Source of the DNA: Pseudarthrobacter oxydans
Lineage (GTDB): Bacteria > Actinomycetota > Actinomycetes > Actinomycetales > Micrococcaceae
NCBI RefSeq assembly: GCF_013314975.1
Contig: NZ_JABTYH010000041.1
Location: 1-37,065 of the forward strand
DNA length: 37,065 nt
Direction of reading: 5' to 3'
The position numbers were made by a program, and so were the translations under genes. Of the stretch, positions 15,914-24,090 are shown one piece after another (within the stretch, counting starts at the first letter, position 1; each line of letters opens with the position of its first letter). A model generated the notes under the pieces. That model made no database searches. It saw nothing but the letters and a program-made list of their open reading frames with translations, and was not told the DNA's origin.

Positions 15914-17458
15914 ATGAACCTTCTCCGGACCAAATCCATCGAGCAGTCGATGGCCGACGCCGATGAGCCCGGACGCAAGCTCAAGCGTTCCCTCAGCACC
16001 TGGGACCTGATGATCATGGGCGTCGCGGTGGCTGTCGGAGCCGGCATCTTCTCCGTTGGCGCCAAGGCGGCAGCCAACTTCTCGGGACCGGCTGTGACGC
16101 TGTCCTTTGCCGTCGCCGCGGTCACCTGCGCGCTGGCCATCATGTGCTACGCCGAGTTCGCCACCGCCATCCCCGTGGCAGGCTCCGCCTATGTCTTCAC
16201 CTACGCCACCATGGGCGAACTCCTGGCCTGGATCATCGGCTGGAACCTGATCCTGGAACTCTTCACCGCCGCAGCGGTCATCGCCAAGTACTGGGGCATT
16301 TACCTCAGCAAGGTGTTCGCTCTCATGGGGGCCGATATCCCGCCGGCGGTCTCCCTGGGCGGGGTTGACCTTTACTGGGGCGCCTTCCTGATCGTCGCCG
16401 TCTTCACCGTGCTGCTGGTCCTTGGCACCAAGCTGTCCGCCCGCGTGGGCAACATCTTCACCCTGATCAAGATCGGCGTCGTCCTCTTTGTGATCGTGGT
16501 GGGCTTTACCTACGTGAAGTTCGAAAACTACGCCCCGTTCGTTCCCGCCGCTGAGCCCACCGGCGGCACGGGCACCGCCGACGTCCTCAAGCAGTCGTTC
16601 TTCGGCTTCCTGACCGGCGCGGCCCCGGCCCAGTACGGCACCCTGGGCATCTTTGCCGGCGCCGCCCTGGTGTTCTTCGCCTTCATCGGATTCGACGTGG
16701 TGGCCACCTCCGCCGAGGAAGTGAAGAACCCGCAGAAGACCCTGCCGCGCGGCATCTTCGGCGGACTGGCCCTGGTGACCCTGCTCTACATCCTGGTCTC
16801 CCTGGCCCTGACCGGCATGGTGTCCTACACGCAGCTGGCCGAGGCGGAGAACCCCACCCTCACCACCGCTTTCGAAGCCGTGGGCGACACCTCGGCCGCC
16901 AAGGTCATCGCCTTCGGCTCGCTGGTGGGCCTGACCACCGTGATCATGGTGCTCCTTATGGGCCTGTCCCGCGTGGTTCTCGCCATGAGCCGCGATGGCC
17001 TCCTGCCCCGGGCGCTGTCCAGGACCAGCGAGAAGCGTTCGACGCCGGTGCGCCTCCAGGTCATCTGCGGCGCCGCTGTTGCACTGGTGGCTGGCCTGAC
17101 CAACGTGGACCTGCTGGAGGAAATGATCAACATCGGAACGCTGTCCGCGTTCGTGGTGGTAAGCCTCGGCATCCTGGTGCTCCGCAAGAAGCGCCCCGAC
17201 CTGAAGCCCGCCTTCCGCGTCCCCTTCGGGAAGGTCCTGCCCATCGTGTCCGCAGTGCTGTGCCTCTACCTCATGACTAACCTTGCGGTGGAGACGTGGA
17301 TCTTCTTCGCCGTCTGGCTGGTCATTGGCATGGCGATCTACTTCGCCTACGGCCAGCGCCACTCCCGCCTCAACGAGCGGTTCGGCGACGCCAGCAGTGC
17401 GGTTAACGGAACGGCCTCCGGCGGGGTGCGCGACGGCGACGAGCTCACCCGCGTCTGA
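15914..17458 (+). CDS. APC-family amino acid permease
   Basis: An integral membrane permease of 514 aa with about 12 hydrophobic segments. The first membrane segment carries the APC signature GVAVAVGAGIFSVG, and the YAEFATAIPVAGSAYVFTY stretch in helix 3 is typical of the YfnA/CAT-like cationic and neutral amino acid transporters. It probably imports an amino acid by proton symport; the substrate cannot be read from the sequence. ATG 15914 has only a distant AGGA, but the hydrophilic N-terminus from this point matches the family, while the 139 codons of open frame upstream cover the DUF779 gene and a terminator. The TetR gene follows 90 bases after its stop. Confidence 0.88.
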   Translation: MNLLRTKSIEQSMADADEPGRKLKRSLSTWDLMIMGVAVAVGAGIFSVGAKAAANFSGPAVTLSFAVAAVTCALAIMCYAEFATAIPVAGSAYVFTYATMGELLAWIIGWNLILELFTAAAVIAKYWGIYLSKVFALMGADIPPAVSLGGVDLYWGAFLIVAVFTVLLVLGTKLSARVGNIFTLIKIGVVLFVIVVGFTYVKFENYAPFVPAAEPTGGTGTADVLKQSFFGFLTGAAPAQYGTLGIFAGAALVFFAFIGFDVVATSAEEVKNPQKTLPRGIFGGLALVTLLYILVSLALTGMVSYTQLAEAENPTLTTAFEAVGDTSAAKVIAFGSLVGLTTVIMVLLMGLSRVVLAMSRDGLLPRALSRTSEKRSTPVRLQVICGAAVALVAGLTNVDLLEEMINIGTLSAFVVVSLGILVLRKKRPDLKPAFRVPFGKVLPIVSAVLCLYLMTNLAVETWIFFAVWLVIGMAIYFAYGQRHSRLNERFGDASSAVNGTASGGVRDGDELTRV

Positions 17459-17470
17459 CCCCGTTTCCCC

Positions 17471-17503
17471 GAATGCCCGCCCAGGCCTCCCGGGCGGGCA
17501 TTC
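17471..17503 (+). terminator. Hairpin after the permease gene
   Basis: A perfect 12-base GC-rich stem (17471-17482 with 17492-17503) closes a 9-base loop, 12 bases after the permease stop. There is no T-tract, so termination strength is uncertain. Confidence 0.55.
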
Positions 17504-17535
17504 GCATGCCCGGCTTCCGGGAGGGAGCCGCCACC

Positions 17536-17541
17536 TAGGAT
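17536..17541 (+). promoter_or_regulatory. -10 hexamer of a leaderless promoter for the TetR gene
   Basis: TAGGAT is followed by seven bases and ATG 17549, predicting transcription from the A of the start codon. The AGGA within it could instead be a ribosome site at 8 bases, so both readings are open. Confidence 0.4.
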
Positions 17542-17548
17542 TGGACTT

Positions 17549-18154
17549 ATGGCCCGCCCCACACGAGACGAACGCAAGGCCGAGCTCCTCGCCGCCATCC
17601 TTGACTATCTGATGGACAAGACGCTGGCCGAGCTCACCTTCCGGAGCCTGGCCGACGGCCTGGGGATGAGCGCCTACGTGCTGGTGTACCACTTCGGGAG
17701 CCGCGACCAGCTCATCAACGACATCGTGGTTTCCATCGAGTCCCGGCTGGACCGGATGCGCAACACCGACGTGCGGGACATCGACCGCGCTGCCTGGCGG
17801 GACTTCCTGCTGGATTCCTGGCAGTGGACCATGGCGCAGCGCAACCGGCACCTCACGCGGCTCGAATTTGAAGCGACGGCGCAGGACATTGTGGCCGCCG
17901 AGCCGCGGGGGACGTCGCAGGAGCACTTCCGGATGCTCCACCACAAGACCCGCGACTGGCTGATGGTCCAGGGGATACCGGAGGAATTCGCCGATACGGA
18001 CGCGCGGCTCTTCACCTCCACTTTCTACGGACTCCAGTTCGACTTCGTGGTCATGAACGAGCCGGAGGCAGCCACGAAGGCTTTCGAACTGATGCTCACG
18101 GTCTTCTTCAACAACCTTGAGACCCGGCTGGCGGCTGGCGGACAGGGCGGCTGA
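17549..18154 (+). CDS. TetR-family transcriptional regulator
   Basis: A 201-aa TetR regulator of normal size. The N-terminal 50 residues form the DNA-binding domain (RDERKAELLAAILDYLMDKT, then FRSLADGLGMSAYVLVYHFG with the recognition helix), and the remaining helices form a ligand-binding and dimerisation domain. It lies between an APC permease and an ABC importer, all on the same strand, and each neighbour has operator-like repeats in front of it. Control of one or both transporters is a reasonable inference; the ligand is unknown. A perfect 13-base terminator stem follows, so the ABC genes have their own promoter. Confidence 0.9.
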   Translation: MARPTRDERKAELLAAILDYLMDKTLAELTFRSLADGLGMSAYVLVYHFGSRDQLINDIVVSIESRLDRMRNTDVRDIDRAAWRDFLLDSWQWTMAQRNRHLTRLEFEATAQDIVAAEPRGTSQEHFRMLHHKTRDWLMVQGIPEEFADTDARLFTSTFYGLQFDFVVMNEPEAATKAFELMLTVFFNNLETRLAAGGQGG

Positions 18155-18183
18155 GCAGCCCTGCCCGCCGGACTCCCTGGCGG

Positions 18184-18215
18184 CCCGACGGCGGCAGTAC
18201 AGTGCCGCCGTCGGG
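18184..18215 (+). terminator. Terminator after the TetR gene
   Basis: A perfect 13-base stem (18184-18196 with 18203-18215) closes a 6-base loop and is followed by TCCCTTA. It begins 29 bases after the TetR stop. Confidence 0.75.
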
Positions 18216-18298
18216 TCCCTTACGCCGCCGTCCCAGAGCTGTAACAATGAGCCGTACATCGGTGGCCTGGCCGTCGTACCATGATTGAATCAGAGTAA

Positions 18299-18314
18299 TC
18301 GAACGACTGTTCGA
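18299..18314 (+). promoter_or_regulatory. Palindromic operator-like site before the ABC importer operon
   Basis: TCGAAC-GACT-GTTCGA is a perfect inverted repeat with 6-base arms. It lies about 10 bases before a possible -10 (TAGGGC, 18326-18331) and 62 bases before the start codon, so a bound dimer would block or reshape the promoter. The size fits a TetR-type dimer, and the TetR gene is the nearest regulator. Confidence 0.45.
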
Positions 18315-18375
18315 ATGGCGAACACTAGGGCTTGGGAACGCAGCGGTTCCGGGTCATGGGCACGAAGGAGTGAAC

Positions 18376-19362
18376 ATGAAAAGTCGTCTTATTTCCGTCC
18401 TCGCAGCGGCCTCCATCCTGGGGCTGGCGGCCTGCGGCAGCGGCTCGCCCAGTTCCACGGGAGGCGGAACCGCACCCGCCACCGGGGGCGGGGATGCGGG
18501 TTTGACCAAGGTCAGCGTGGGCGTCATCCCCATTGTCGACTGCGCGCCCATCTATCTCGGTGACAAGCAGGGCTTCTTCAAGGAAGAGGGCCTTGAGCTG
18601 GATATACAGACAGCCACCGGAGGCGCGGCGATTGTCCCCGGCGTGGTCAGCGGCAGCTTCGACTTCGCCTTCTCCAACCTGATCTCGGTCATGGTGGCCA
18701 AGGACAAGGGGCTGGACCTGAAGTTCGTGGCAAACGGTGCCTCCACCACGGGTGAAGAGGGCAAAGACATCGGCGGTGTCGTTGTCCCGGCCGGATCGGA
18801 CATCCAGTCCGCCAAGGACCTCGCCGGCAAAACTGTTTCCGTGAACAACCTCTCCAATATCGGCGACACCACCATTAAGTCGGTCATCGAGAAGGACGGC
18901 GGCGATCCCAGCGGCGTGAAGTTCGTGGAAGTTGCCTTCCCTGACGCACCTGCGGCGCTGGCCAACAAGCAGGTGGATGCAGCATGGATCCTTGAGCCGT
19001 TCCTGTCCAAGGCCGTGGATGAGGGCGGAACGGTGGTGTCATCGAACTTCGTGGAGATGAGCCCGGAACTCGATATCGCCGGCTACTTCACCAAGGGCGA
19101 CACCATCAGCGGTAAAGCCGACCTGACGGAGAAGTTCACCCGCGCCATGAACAAGTCCCTGGAATACGCCCAGGAGCACCCGGACGAAGTCCGCGAGATC
19201 GTGGGCACGTACACCAAGATCGACGAGGCCACACGGGCGAAGATGATCCTCCCGCGCTACCGCGTTGAGTTCGACGAGGGCGCGTTCAAGACGCTGGGCG
19301 ACGCGGCAGCCAAGTACGGCACCCTCTCCAAAGCCCCCAGTGCGGACGACCTCCTCCCGTGA
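18376..19362 (+). CDS. ABC transporter substrate-binding lipoprotein (SsuA/NMT1 type)
   Basis: A 328-aa periplasmic-type binding protein tethered to the outer face of the membrane. The signal peptide ends in the lipobox LAAC (Cys near residue 18) followed by a Gly/Ser/Thr linker. The mature part has the NMT1/SsuA pattern: VGVIPIVDCAPIYLGDKQGF at the first lobe, FDFAFSNLISVMVAKDKG, and LANKQVDAAWILEPF. This family binds sulfonates, nitrate, thiamine precursors and many other small molecules, so the ligand is not decidable here. GAAGGAG lies 5 bases before ATG 18376; the GTG at 18370 overlaps that site. The next gene overlaps by 4 bases (GTGA). Confidence 0.9.
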   Translation: MKSRLISVLAAASILGLAACGSGSPSSTGGGTAPATGGGDAGLTKVSVGVIPIVDCAPIYLGDKQGFFKEEGLELDIQTATGGAAIVPGVVSGSFDFAFSNLISVMVAKDKGLDLKFVANGASTTGEEGKDIGGVVVPAGSDIQSAKDLAGKTVSVNNLSNIGDTTIKSVIEKDGGDPSGVKFVEVAFPDAPAALANKQVDAAWILEPFLSKAVDEGGTVVSSNFVEMSPELDIAGYFTKGDTISGKADLTEKFTRAMNKSLEYAQEHPDEVREIVGTYTKIDEATRAKMILPRYRVEFDEGAFKTLGDAAAKYGTLSKAPSADDLLP

Positions 19363-20201
19363 GTTCGGAAACCCTGGCCGCCGGCGGTGCCGCTCCATCC
19401 GTGGAGCGGCAGCGCCGGAAGGCGGGCAAAGGAGCAGCGAAACAGCTGCTGGGGATCCTGGGCATCATCGGATTCCTGGCGACGTGGGAGCTCATTCCCC
19501 GGCTTGGCCTGATCGATGAACGGTTCCTCCCGCCCGCCAGCGAGGTCATCGCCGCCCTGGTTGTCGACTTCGGACTGACGGCCTTCTGGGTTGCGGTGGG
19601 CGAGACCATGAAGGCGTGGTTCCTCGGCCTGCTGATGGCCGTGGCGGCCGCCGTGCTGCTGGGCTTCATCATCGGCTCCAGCGAGTTCCTGCGGAAGGCC
19701 ACCAACTCCACGATCGAGTTCCTTCGCCCCATCCCGTCGGTTGCCCTCATCCCGTTGGCCGTGCTGCTCTTCGGCGTGAAAATTGAGTCGTCCCTCCTCC
19801 TGATTGTGTACGCCTCCTTCTGGCAGGTCCTGATCCAGGTGCTGTACGGGGTGGCCGACGTGGACATGGTTGCCAACAACACCGCCAGGACGTACGGCCT
19901 GGGCAGGATGGCCCGGATCCGGTACGTGGTCTTTCCCACCGCCCTGCCCTACCTGATGACGGGGGTGCGGCTCGCCGCGGCCGTGGCTCTGGTCCTGGCC
20001 ATCACCGCGGAACTCGTCATCGGATCCCCGGGACTCGGCAGGGAAATTGCCCTGGCCCAGTCCGGCGGCGCCATCTCCGGCATGTACGCCCTGGTGCTGG
20101 CCACCGGACTGATCGGCGTCCTGATCAACATGCTGATGCGCCAGATCGAAAAAAGGATCCTGGGCTGGCACTCGTCCATCCGGTCGGAGGTGATCGTATG
20201 A
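19359..20201 (+). CDS. ABC transporter permease (SsuC/TauC-like), first of two
   Basis: A 280-aa inner-membrane permease with a basic/hydrophilic N-terminal tail of about 30 residues and about six hydrophobic segments. The cytoplasmic EAA-like loop that docks the ATPase is seen in NNTARTYGLGRMARIRYVVF followed by LPYLMTGVR. Its GTG start overlaps the binding-protein stop (GTGA), and its own stop overlaps the next permease start (ATGA), so the genes are translationally coupled. Together with the following permease it probably forms a heterodimeric channel. Most SsuC-type systems use a homodimer, so the pairing is worth noting. Confidence 0.9.
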   Translation: MSSETLAAGGAAPSVERQRRKAGKGAAKQLLGILGIIGFLATWELIPRLGLIDERFLPPASEVIAALVVDFGLTAFWVAVGETMKAWFLGLLMAVAAAVLLGFIIGSSEFLRKATNSTIEFLRPIPSVALIPLAVLLFGVKIESSLLLIVYASFWQVLIQVLYGVADVDMVANNTARTYGLGRMARIRYVVFPTALPYLMTGVRLAAAVALVLAITAELVIGSPGLGREIALAQSGGAISGMYALVLATGLIGVLINMLMRQIEKRILGWHSSIRSEVIV

Positions 20202-20971
20202 GGACGGCCAGGAACATCGGCTACATCCTCGGGCTGCCCGTGCTGCTGGTCCTGGTCTGGTGGGTGTCCACGCTGGGCTCAGTTAACTTCTTTGTCCCCA
20301 AGCCGGCAGACCTCGTGGAGACGTTCGGCGAGGTCTGGTTCGGTGACCGCTTCTTTTCCGATGTCCTGCCCAGCCTGGGCCGGCTTGTGGTGGGCGTCGC
20401 CGTTGCCATCCTCATCGGGGTGGTGGGTGGTGTCCTGATCGGATCCGTCCGGTGGCTGCGTTCCCTCCTGGAACCGACGCTGGAGTTTTTCCGCGCCATC
20501 CCGCCCCCGGTCCTGGTGCCGGTCCTCATGCTGCTCATGGGAATCACCGATTCCATGAAGGTCATGGTGATCATTTCCGGCTGCGTCTGGCCGGTGCTGC
20601 TGAACACCATCGAAGGCGTCCGCGCCGTGGACCCTGTACTCTCCGACTCCGCCCACACGTACGGCATCAGCGGCTGGGCGCGGGTCCGGTACCTGGTGCT
20701 GCCCTCCGCGAGCCCGCAGATCATGGCCGGCGTCCGCCAGTCACTGTCCCTCGGACTGATCCTGATGGTGATCTCCGAAATGTTTGCCTCGTCATCCGGG
20801 CTGGGCTTTACGATCGTTCAGTTCCAGCGGTCCTTCGCCATCCCCGAGATGTGGTCCGGCATCGTGGTCCTGGGCCTGCTGGGCGTGGCCATGTCCTTCA
20901 TCTTCCAGTGGGCCGAACGGAACATCCTGCGCTGGTACCACGGCCAGAAAGAGGTAGAAAATGCAGCCTGA
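20198..20971 (+). CDS. ABC transporter permease (SsuC/TauC-like), second of two
   Basis: A 257-aa inner-membrane permease related to, but clearly different from, the preceding one, with about six hydrophobic segments. The EAA-like loop is SDSAHTYGISGWARVRYLVL followed by SPQIMAGVRQSL. It starts at an ATG that overlaps the previous stop by 4 bases and overlaps the ATPase gene by 11 bases at its end. Heterodimer formation with the first permease is inferred from gene order and from the similar lengths of their docking loops. Confidence 0.9.
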   Translation: MRTARNIGYILGLPVLLVLVWWVSTLGSVNFFVPKPADLVETFGEVWFGDRFFSDVLPSLGRLVVGVAVAILIGVVGGVLIGSVRWLRSLLEPTLEFFRAIPPPVLVPVLMLLMGITDSMKVMVIISGCVWPVLLNTIEGVRAVDPVLSDSAHTYGISGWARVRYLVLPSASPQIMAGVRQSLSLGLILMVISEMFASSSGLGFTIVQFQRSFAIPEMWSGIVVLGLLGVAMSFIFQWAERNILRWYHGQKEVENAA

Positions 20972-21821
20972 CCCCACCCAGCCGAACACGGAGGCCACGC
21001 TCTCCGTACGGGGGCTGAAGAAGGTCTACCAGACCGACGGCGGCGACGTCGAGGCTGTCCGAAACCTCACCTTCGACCTGCGCGCCGGGGAGCTGGCCTG
21101 CCTGGTGGGGCCCTCCGGGTCCGGCAAGACCACGCTGCTCAAGTGCATCTCCGGGCTCATGGCGCCCACCGAGGGCGAGGTGCTCCTGGACGGCAAGCGC
21201 GTGACCGGCCCGCCCAAGAAGATGGCGGTGGTGTTCCAGGAATACGGGCGTTCGCTGTTCCCGTGGATGCGGGTGCGGGACAACGTGGAGCTGCCGCTGA
21301 AGAACCAGGGTGTCCCCAAGGGCGAACGCGACCGGCTGGTGGATGATGCCCTTGAAGCAGTGGGCCTCTCCCACGTCCCGCGGTCCTACCCCTGGCAGCT
21401 CTCCGGCGGCATGCAGCAGCGCGTCGCAATCGCCCGGGCCATCGCTTACCAGCCCGAGGTCCTGCTCATGGACGAACCGTTTGCGGCGGTGGACGCGCAA
21501 ACCAGGGCCGATCTTGAGGACCTGATCCGGGTTGTCTGGAAAAAGCTCGGCGTGACGGTGCTGTTCGTGACCCACGACATTGACGAATCGGTCTACCTTG
21601 GCGAGCGGGTCATCATCCTGTCGAGTTCTCCGACGGTGATCCAGGAGGATATCCAGATCGACCTCCCGGCGGACCGTGACCAGCTGAACACCCGTTCCCT
21701 GCCGCGCTTCACCGAGCTTCGCCACCACGTCTACGAACAGATCCAGCTGGCCAAGAAGGGACACCGGCCTGCTGCGGCATCAGCAGGTGAAACCCCCGTC
21801 AAGGGGCAGCGTGCCGGCTGA
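20961..21821 (+). CDS. ABC transporter ATP-binding protein (SsuB/TauB-like)
   Basis: A 286-aa ATPase that powers the importer encoded by the three preceding genes. It has Walker A GPSGSGKTTL (about residue 55), the Q-loop VFQEYGRSLFPWMR, the signature LSGGMQQRVAIARA, Walker B VLLMDEPFAAVD and the switch His in FVTHDIDES. The Q-loop and the length are as in SsuB/TauB/NrtD ATPases. The start lies inside the second permease gene with AGAGGT just upstream. Its last 23 bases overlap the convergent DUF2461 gene, leaving no room for a terminator between them. Confidence 0.93.
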   Translation: MQPDPTQPNTEATLSVRGLKKVYQTDGGDVEAVRNLTFDLRAGELACLVGPSGSGKTTLLKCISGLMAPTEGEVLLDGKRVTGPPKKMAVVFQEYGRSLFPWMRVRDNVELPLKNQGVPKGERDRLVDDALEAVGLSHVPRSYPWQLSGGMQQRVAIARAIAYQPEVLLMDEPFAAVDAQTRADLEDLIRVVWKKLGVTVLFVTHDIDESVYLGERVIILSSSPTVIQEDIQIDLPADRDQLNTRSLPRFTELRHHVYEQIQLAKKGHRPAAASAGETPVKGQRAG

Positions 21822-22434
21822 CCCAGTCCACCAACGGGCGCAGGCCATCCCACAGCGCCGCGATCTCCCGGACCGCGCCGGGGGTGGCCAGCCAGTCCGG
21901 CCGGCCCAGGCTGACGCTGGCTGAGAGGGACTTGTGCTTCAGGAGTTCCGCCCGCGGATGCTCACGGGCGTACCCCCGCGGGACTGTTTTCAGCTTCTCG
22001 CCCGCAACGGAGAAGCCGGCCGCGGCAACAGCCTCCACGATGTGGCGGAGAGCCTCACCTGTGCCTGAAGCGTCCACCGAGTTGCGGTAGCGGACCAGCT
22101 GCGCAGGGGTGTGCGAGTGGCAGCCCCCGCCCACCAGCAGGCCGTCGGCACTGATCTGCAGGTAGTAGCCAACGCCTTCCTGGACGGATGCCACCGCACC
22201 CTGGGCCGTCTTGTACGGGGACTTGTCCTCGGAGAACCGGATGTCCCTGTTGGGCCGGAAGAGCTTCGCCGGACCGTACCGGGATTCCAGTTCGGCGAGC
22301 AGAGATGCCAGGGGTTCCTTGACCAGCGACTGGTATCCGGCCTTGTGCTCCTGCCACCACTCCCGGTTGTTGTTGTCCTGAAGCTCTTCGTAGAACCCGA
22401 AAGCGCCGGCCGGGATGCCCTGGAAAGTTGTCAT
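21799..22434 (-). CDS. DUF2461 family protein
   Basis: A 211-aa soluble protein of the uncharacterised DUF2461 (TIGR02453) family. Family landmarks are FYEELQDNNNREWWQEHKAGY near the start, NRDIRFSEDKSPYKT around 65, and GYYLQISADGLLVGGGCHSH around 95. No enzyme function is known. ATG 22434 has no ribosome site but lies 6 bases after a TAGGCT hexamer buried in a perfect 16-base palindrome, implying a leaderless and tightly regulated transcript. The 3' end overlaps the ABC ATPase gene by 23 bases in a convergent arrangement. Confidence 0.88.
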   Translation of the reverse strand: MTTFQGIPAGAFGFYEELQDNNNREWWQEHKAGYQSLVKEPLASLLAELESRYGPAKLFRPNRDIRFSEDKSPYKTAQGAVASVQEGVGYYLQISADGLLVGGGCHSHTPAQLVRYRNSVDASGTGEALRHIVEAVAAAGFSVAGEKLKTVPRGYAREHPRAELLKHKSLSASVSLGRPDWLATPGAVREIAALWDGLRPLVDWVSRHAAP

Positions 22435-22437
22435 GGT

Positions 22438-22453
22438 GCGAGCCTAGGCTCGC
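22438..22453 (-). promoter_or_regulatory. Perfect 16-base palindrome over the DUF2461 promoter
   Basis: GCGAGCCTAGGCTCGC is a perfect palindrome and contains the -10 hexamer TAGGCT (minus strand, 22441-22446). Six bases separate that hexamer from the ATG, so the palindrome also spans the predicted transcription start. A protein bound there would block initiation. Confidence 0.5.
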
Positions 22454-22510
22454 CCAACGCCGGAGGACAGTGCCCGGACCGGCTATGTGCAAAGGCTGCC
22501 CTATGTGGAA

Positions 22511-22553
22511 AAGGGACCACCCCGCCACGGAATCCGTGACGGGGTGGTCCCTT
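22511..22553 (-). terminator. Terminator of katA
   Basis: A long hairpin: 14-base outer arms (22511-22524 with 22540-22553) and a further inner stem closed by a short loop. Read on the minus strand it ends in CCCTTTT, a proper T-tract. It lies 24 bases past the katA stop. Confidence 0.85.
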
Positions 22554-22577
22554 GGGGCAACCTCAGGAAAGGCTGGA

Positions 22578-24074
22578 TCAGCCGATCTTGTTGGCTGACT
22601 CTGCGTCCGAAGCCGGGGCTGACGGAGCATCGGCGGCACCGAGGTTGGCACGCAGCTTGGCGCCGAGGTCGGCGTCAACGTTGGTCCAGTACTGGATGGC
22701 GCGTTCCTTGATGCCGGGGCTCTTCACGCCGCCAACGGCACCGGTGATGGTCTCGAGCAGGCGGGCCTTGGCGCCGTCGTCGAAAACCTCGCGGTACAGC
22801 GCGCCGGCCTGCACAAAGTCGCTGTCCTCAGCGTGGAGGGAGTGCGCAGCAAGCGTCAGCTCGCCGTCGTTCTCCCAGCCGCCGGCCGGGTTCTGCGGCT
22901 CCACGGCAGCCGGGCCGCCCACGGAGTTGGGGGCGTACACGGGAACGGACGGGGCGTTGAAGTGGTAACGACCGGCGCCGTCCTGGCTGTAGTTGTTGAC
23001 CTGGTTCTTGGGCTGGTTCACCGGGATCTGGGCGTGGTTGGTGCCCACGCGGTAGCGGTGTGCGTCCGCGTAGGAGAAGATGCGGGCCTGCAGCATCTTG
23101 TCCGGGGAGGCGGCGATGCCCGGAACGAAGTTCGACGGCGCGAAGGTGGCCTGCTCGATCTGCGCGAAATAGTTCTCCGGGTTCCTGTTCAGCTCCATGG
23201 TGCCCACCTTGATCAGCGGGTAGTCGCCGTGCGGCCACACCTTGGTCAGGTCGAACGGGTTGAAGCGGTAGGTCTTGGCGTCCTCGTACGGCATGACCTG
23301 GACGTGGAGGTCCCAGGACGGGAAGTTGCCGGCTTCGATGTTCTCGGACAGGTCGCGGATGTAGTAGTCCGCGTCCGAGCCGGCCAGCTGCTCGGCCTGC
23401 TCGCTGCTCATGGAGTTCACGCCCTGGTTGGACTTGAAGTGGTACTTGACCCAGAAGCGCTCGCCCTCGGCATTGATCCACTGGTAGGTGTGCGAGCCGT
23501 AGCCCTGCATTTCACGCCAGGAGGCGGGCAGGCCGCGGTCGCCCATCAGCCAGGTGACCTGGTGGGCGGATTCGGGGGACAGGGTCCAGAAGTCCCACTG
23601 CATGTCTGCGTCGCGCAGGTGGGTGCCCGGGAGGCGCTTCTGGGAGTGGATGAAGTCCGGGAACTTGATGCCGTCGCGGATGAAGAAGACGGGGGTGTTG
23701 TTGCCCACGAGATCGTAGTTGCCCTCGGAGGTGTAGAACTTCACGGCGAAGCCGCGGGGATCGCGCCAGGTGTCCGGGGAGCCGTTTTCGCCGGCCACGG
23801 AGGAGAAGCGGATCAGCATTTCGGTTTCGACGCCGGCCTGGAGGAAGGCTGCCTTGGTGTACCTGGACACGTCCTCGGTGGCCTTGAACGTGCCGAATGC
23901 GCCGCCGCCCTTGGCGTGCACTACGCGCTCCGGAACCCGCTCGCGGTTGAACTGGGCGAGCTTCTCAACCAGGTAGTGGTCAGTCAGGATGATGGCACCG
24001 TCGGCACCGACTGACTTGGAGTGCGCGTCGGACGTAACGGGGGCACCTGACTGGGTTGTTGAAATGGCAGTCAT
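22578..24074 (-). CDS. katA: Catalase (monofunctional haem catalase)
   Basis: A 498-aa small-subunit haem catalase that breaks down hydrogen peroxide in the cytoplasm. The active-site His54 lies in RVVHAKGGGAFGTF, the distal Asn is in FFIRDGIKFPDFIHSQKR, and the proximal haem ligand Tyr335 is in RIFSYADAHRYRVG. The length and the VNSM and NNYSQDGAG motifs fit clade-3 catalases. ATG 24074 has AGGAGA a few bases upstream; the longer in-frame start at 24182 lies within the fur gene. Only 16 bases separate it from the upstream Fur-family gene, so it should be cotranscribed with its probable repressor and be induced by peroxide. Confidence 0.96.
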   Translation of the reverse strand: MTAISTTQSGAPVTSDAHSKSVGADGAIILTDHYLVEKLAQFNRERVPERVVHAKGGGAFGTFKATEDVSRYTKAAFLQAGVETEMLIRFSSVAGENGSPDTWRDPRGFAVKFYTSEGNYDLVGNNTPVFFIRDGIKFPDFIHSQKRLPGTHLRDADMQWDFWTLSPESAHQVTWLMGDRGLPASWREMQGYGSHTYQWINAEGERFWVKYHFKSNQGVNSMSSEQAEQLAGSDADYYIRDLSENIEAGNFPSWDLHVQVMPYEDAKTYRFNPFDLTKVWPHGDYPLIKVGTMELNRNPENYFAQIEQATFAPSNFVPGIAASPDKMLQARIFSYADAHRYRVGTNHAQIPVNQPKNQVNNYSQDGAGRYHFNAPSVPVYAPNSVGGPAAVEPQNPAGGWENDGELTLAAHSLHAEDSDFVQAGALYREVFDDGAKARLLETITGAVGGVKSPGIKERAIQYWTNVDADLGAKLRANLGAADAPSAPASDAESANKIG

Positions 24075-24090
24075 TGTTCTCCTATTTCTC

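Noticed and set aside
15824..18259. An 811-codon open frame on the minus strand opposite the permease and TetR genes
   Set aside because: It is an antisense shadow of two clear genes in GC-rich DNA, with His/Gln/Gly-rich composition and no domain pattern, and it crosses promoters and terminators.
18216..18375. A thiamine riboswitch upstream of the NMT1-type importer
   Set aside because: No CTGAGA-type core is present in the leader, and no thiamine genes are nearby.
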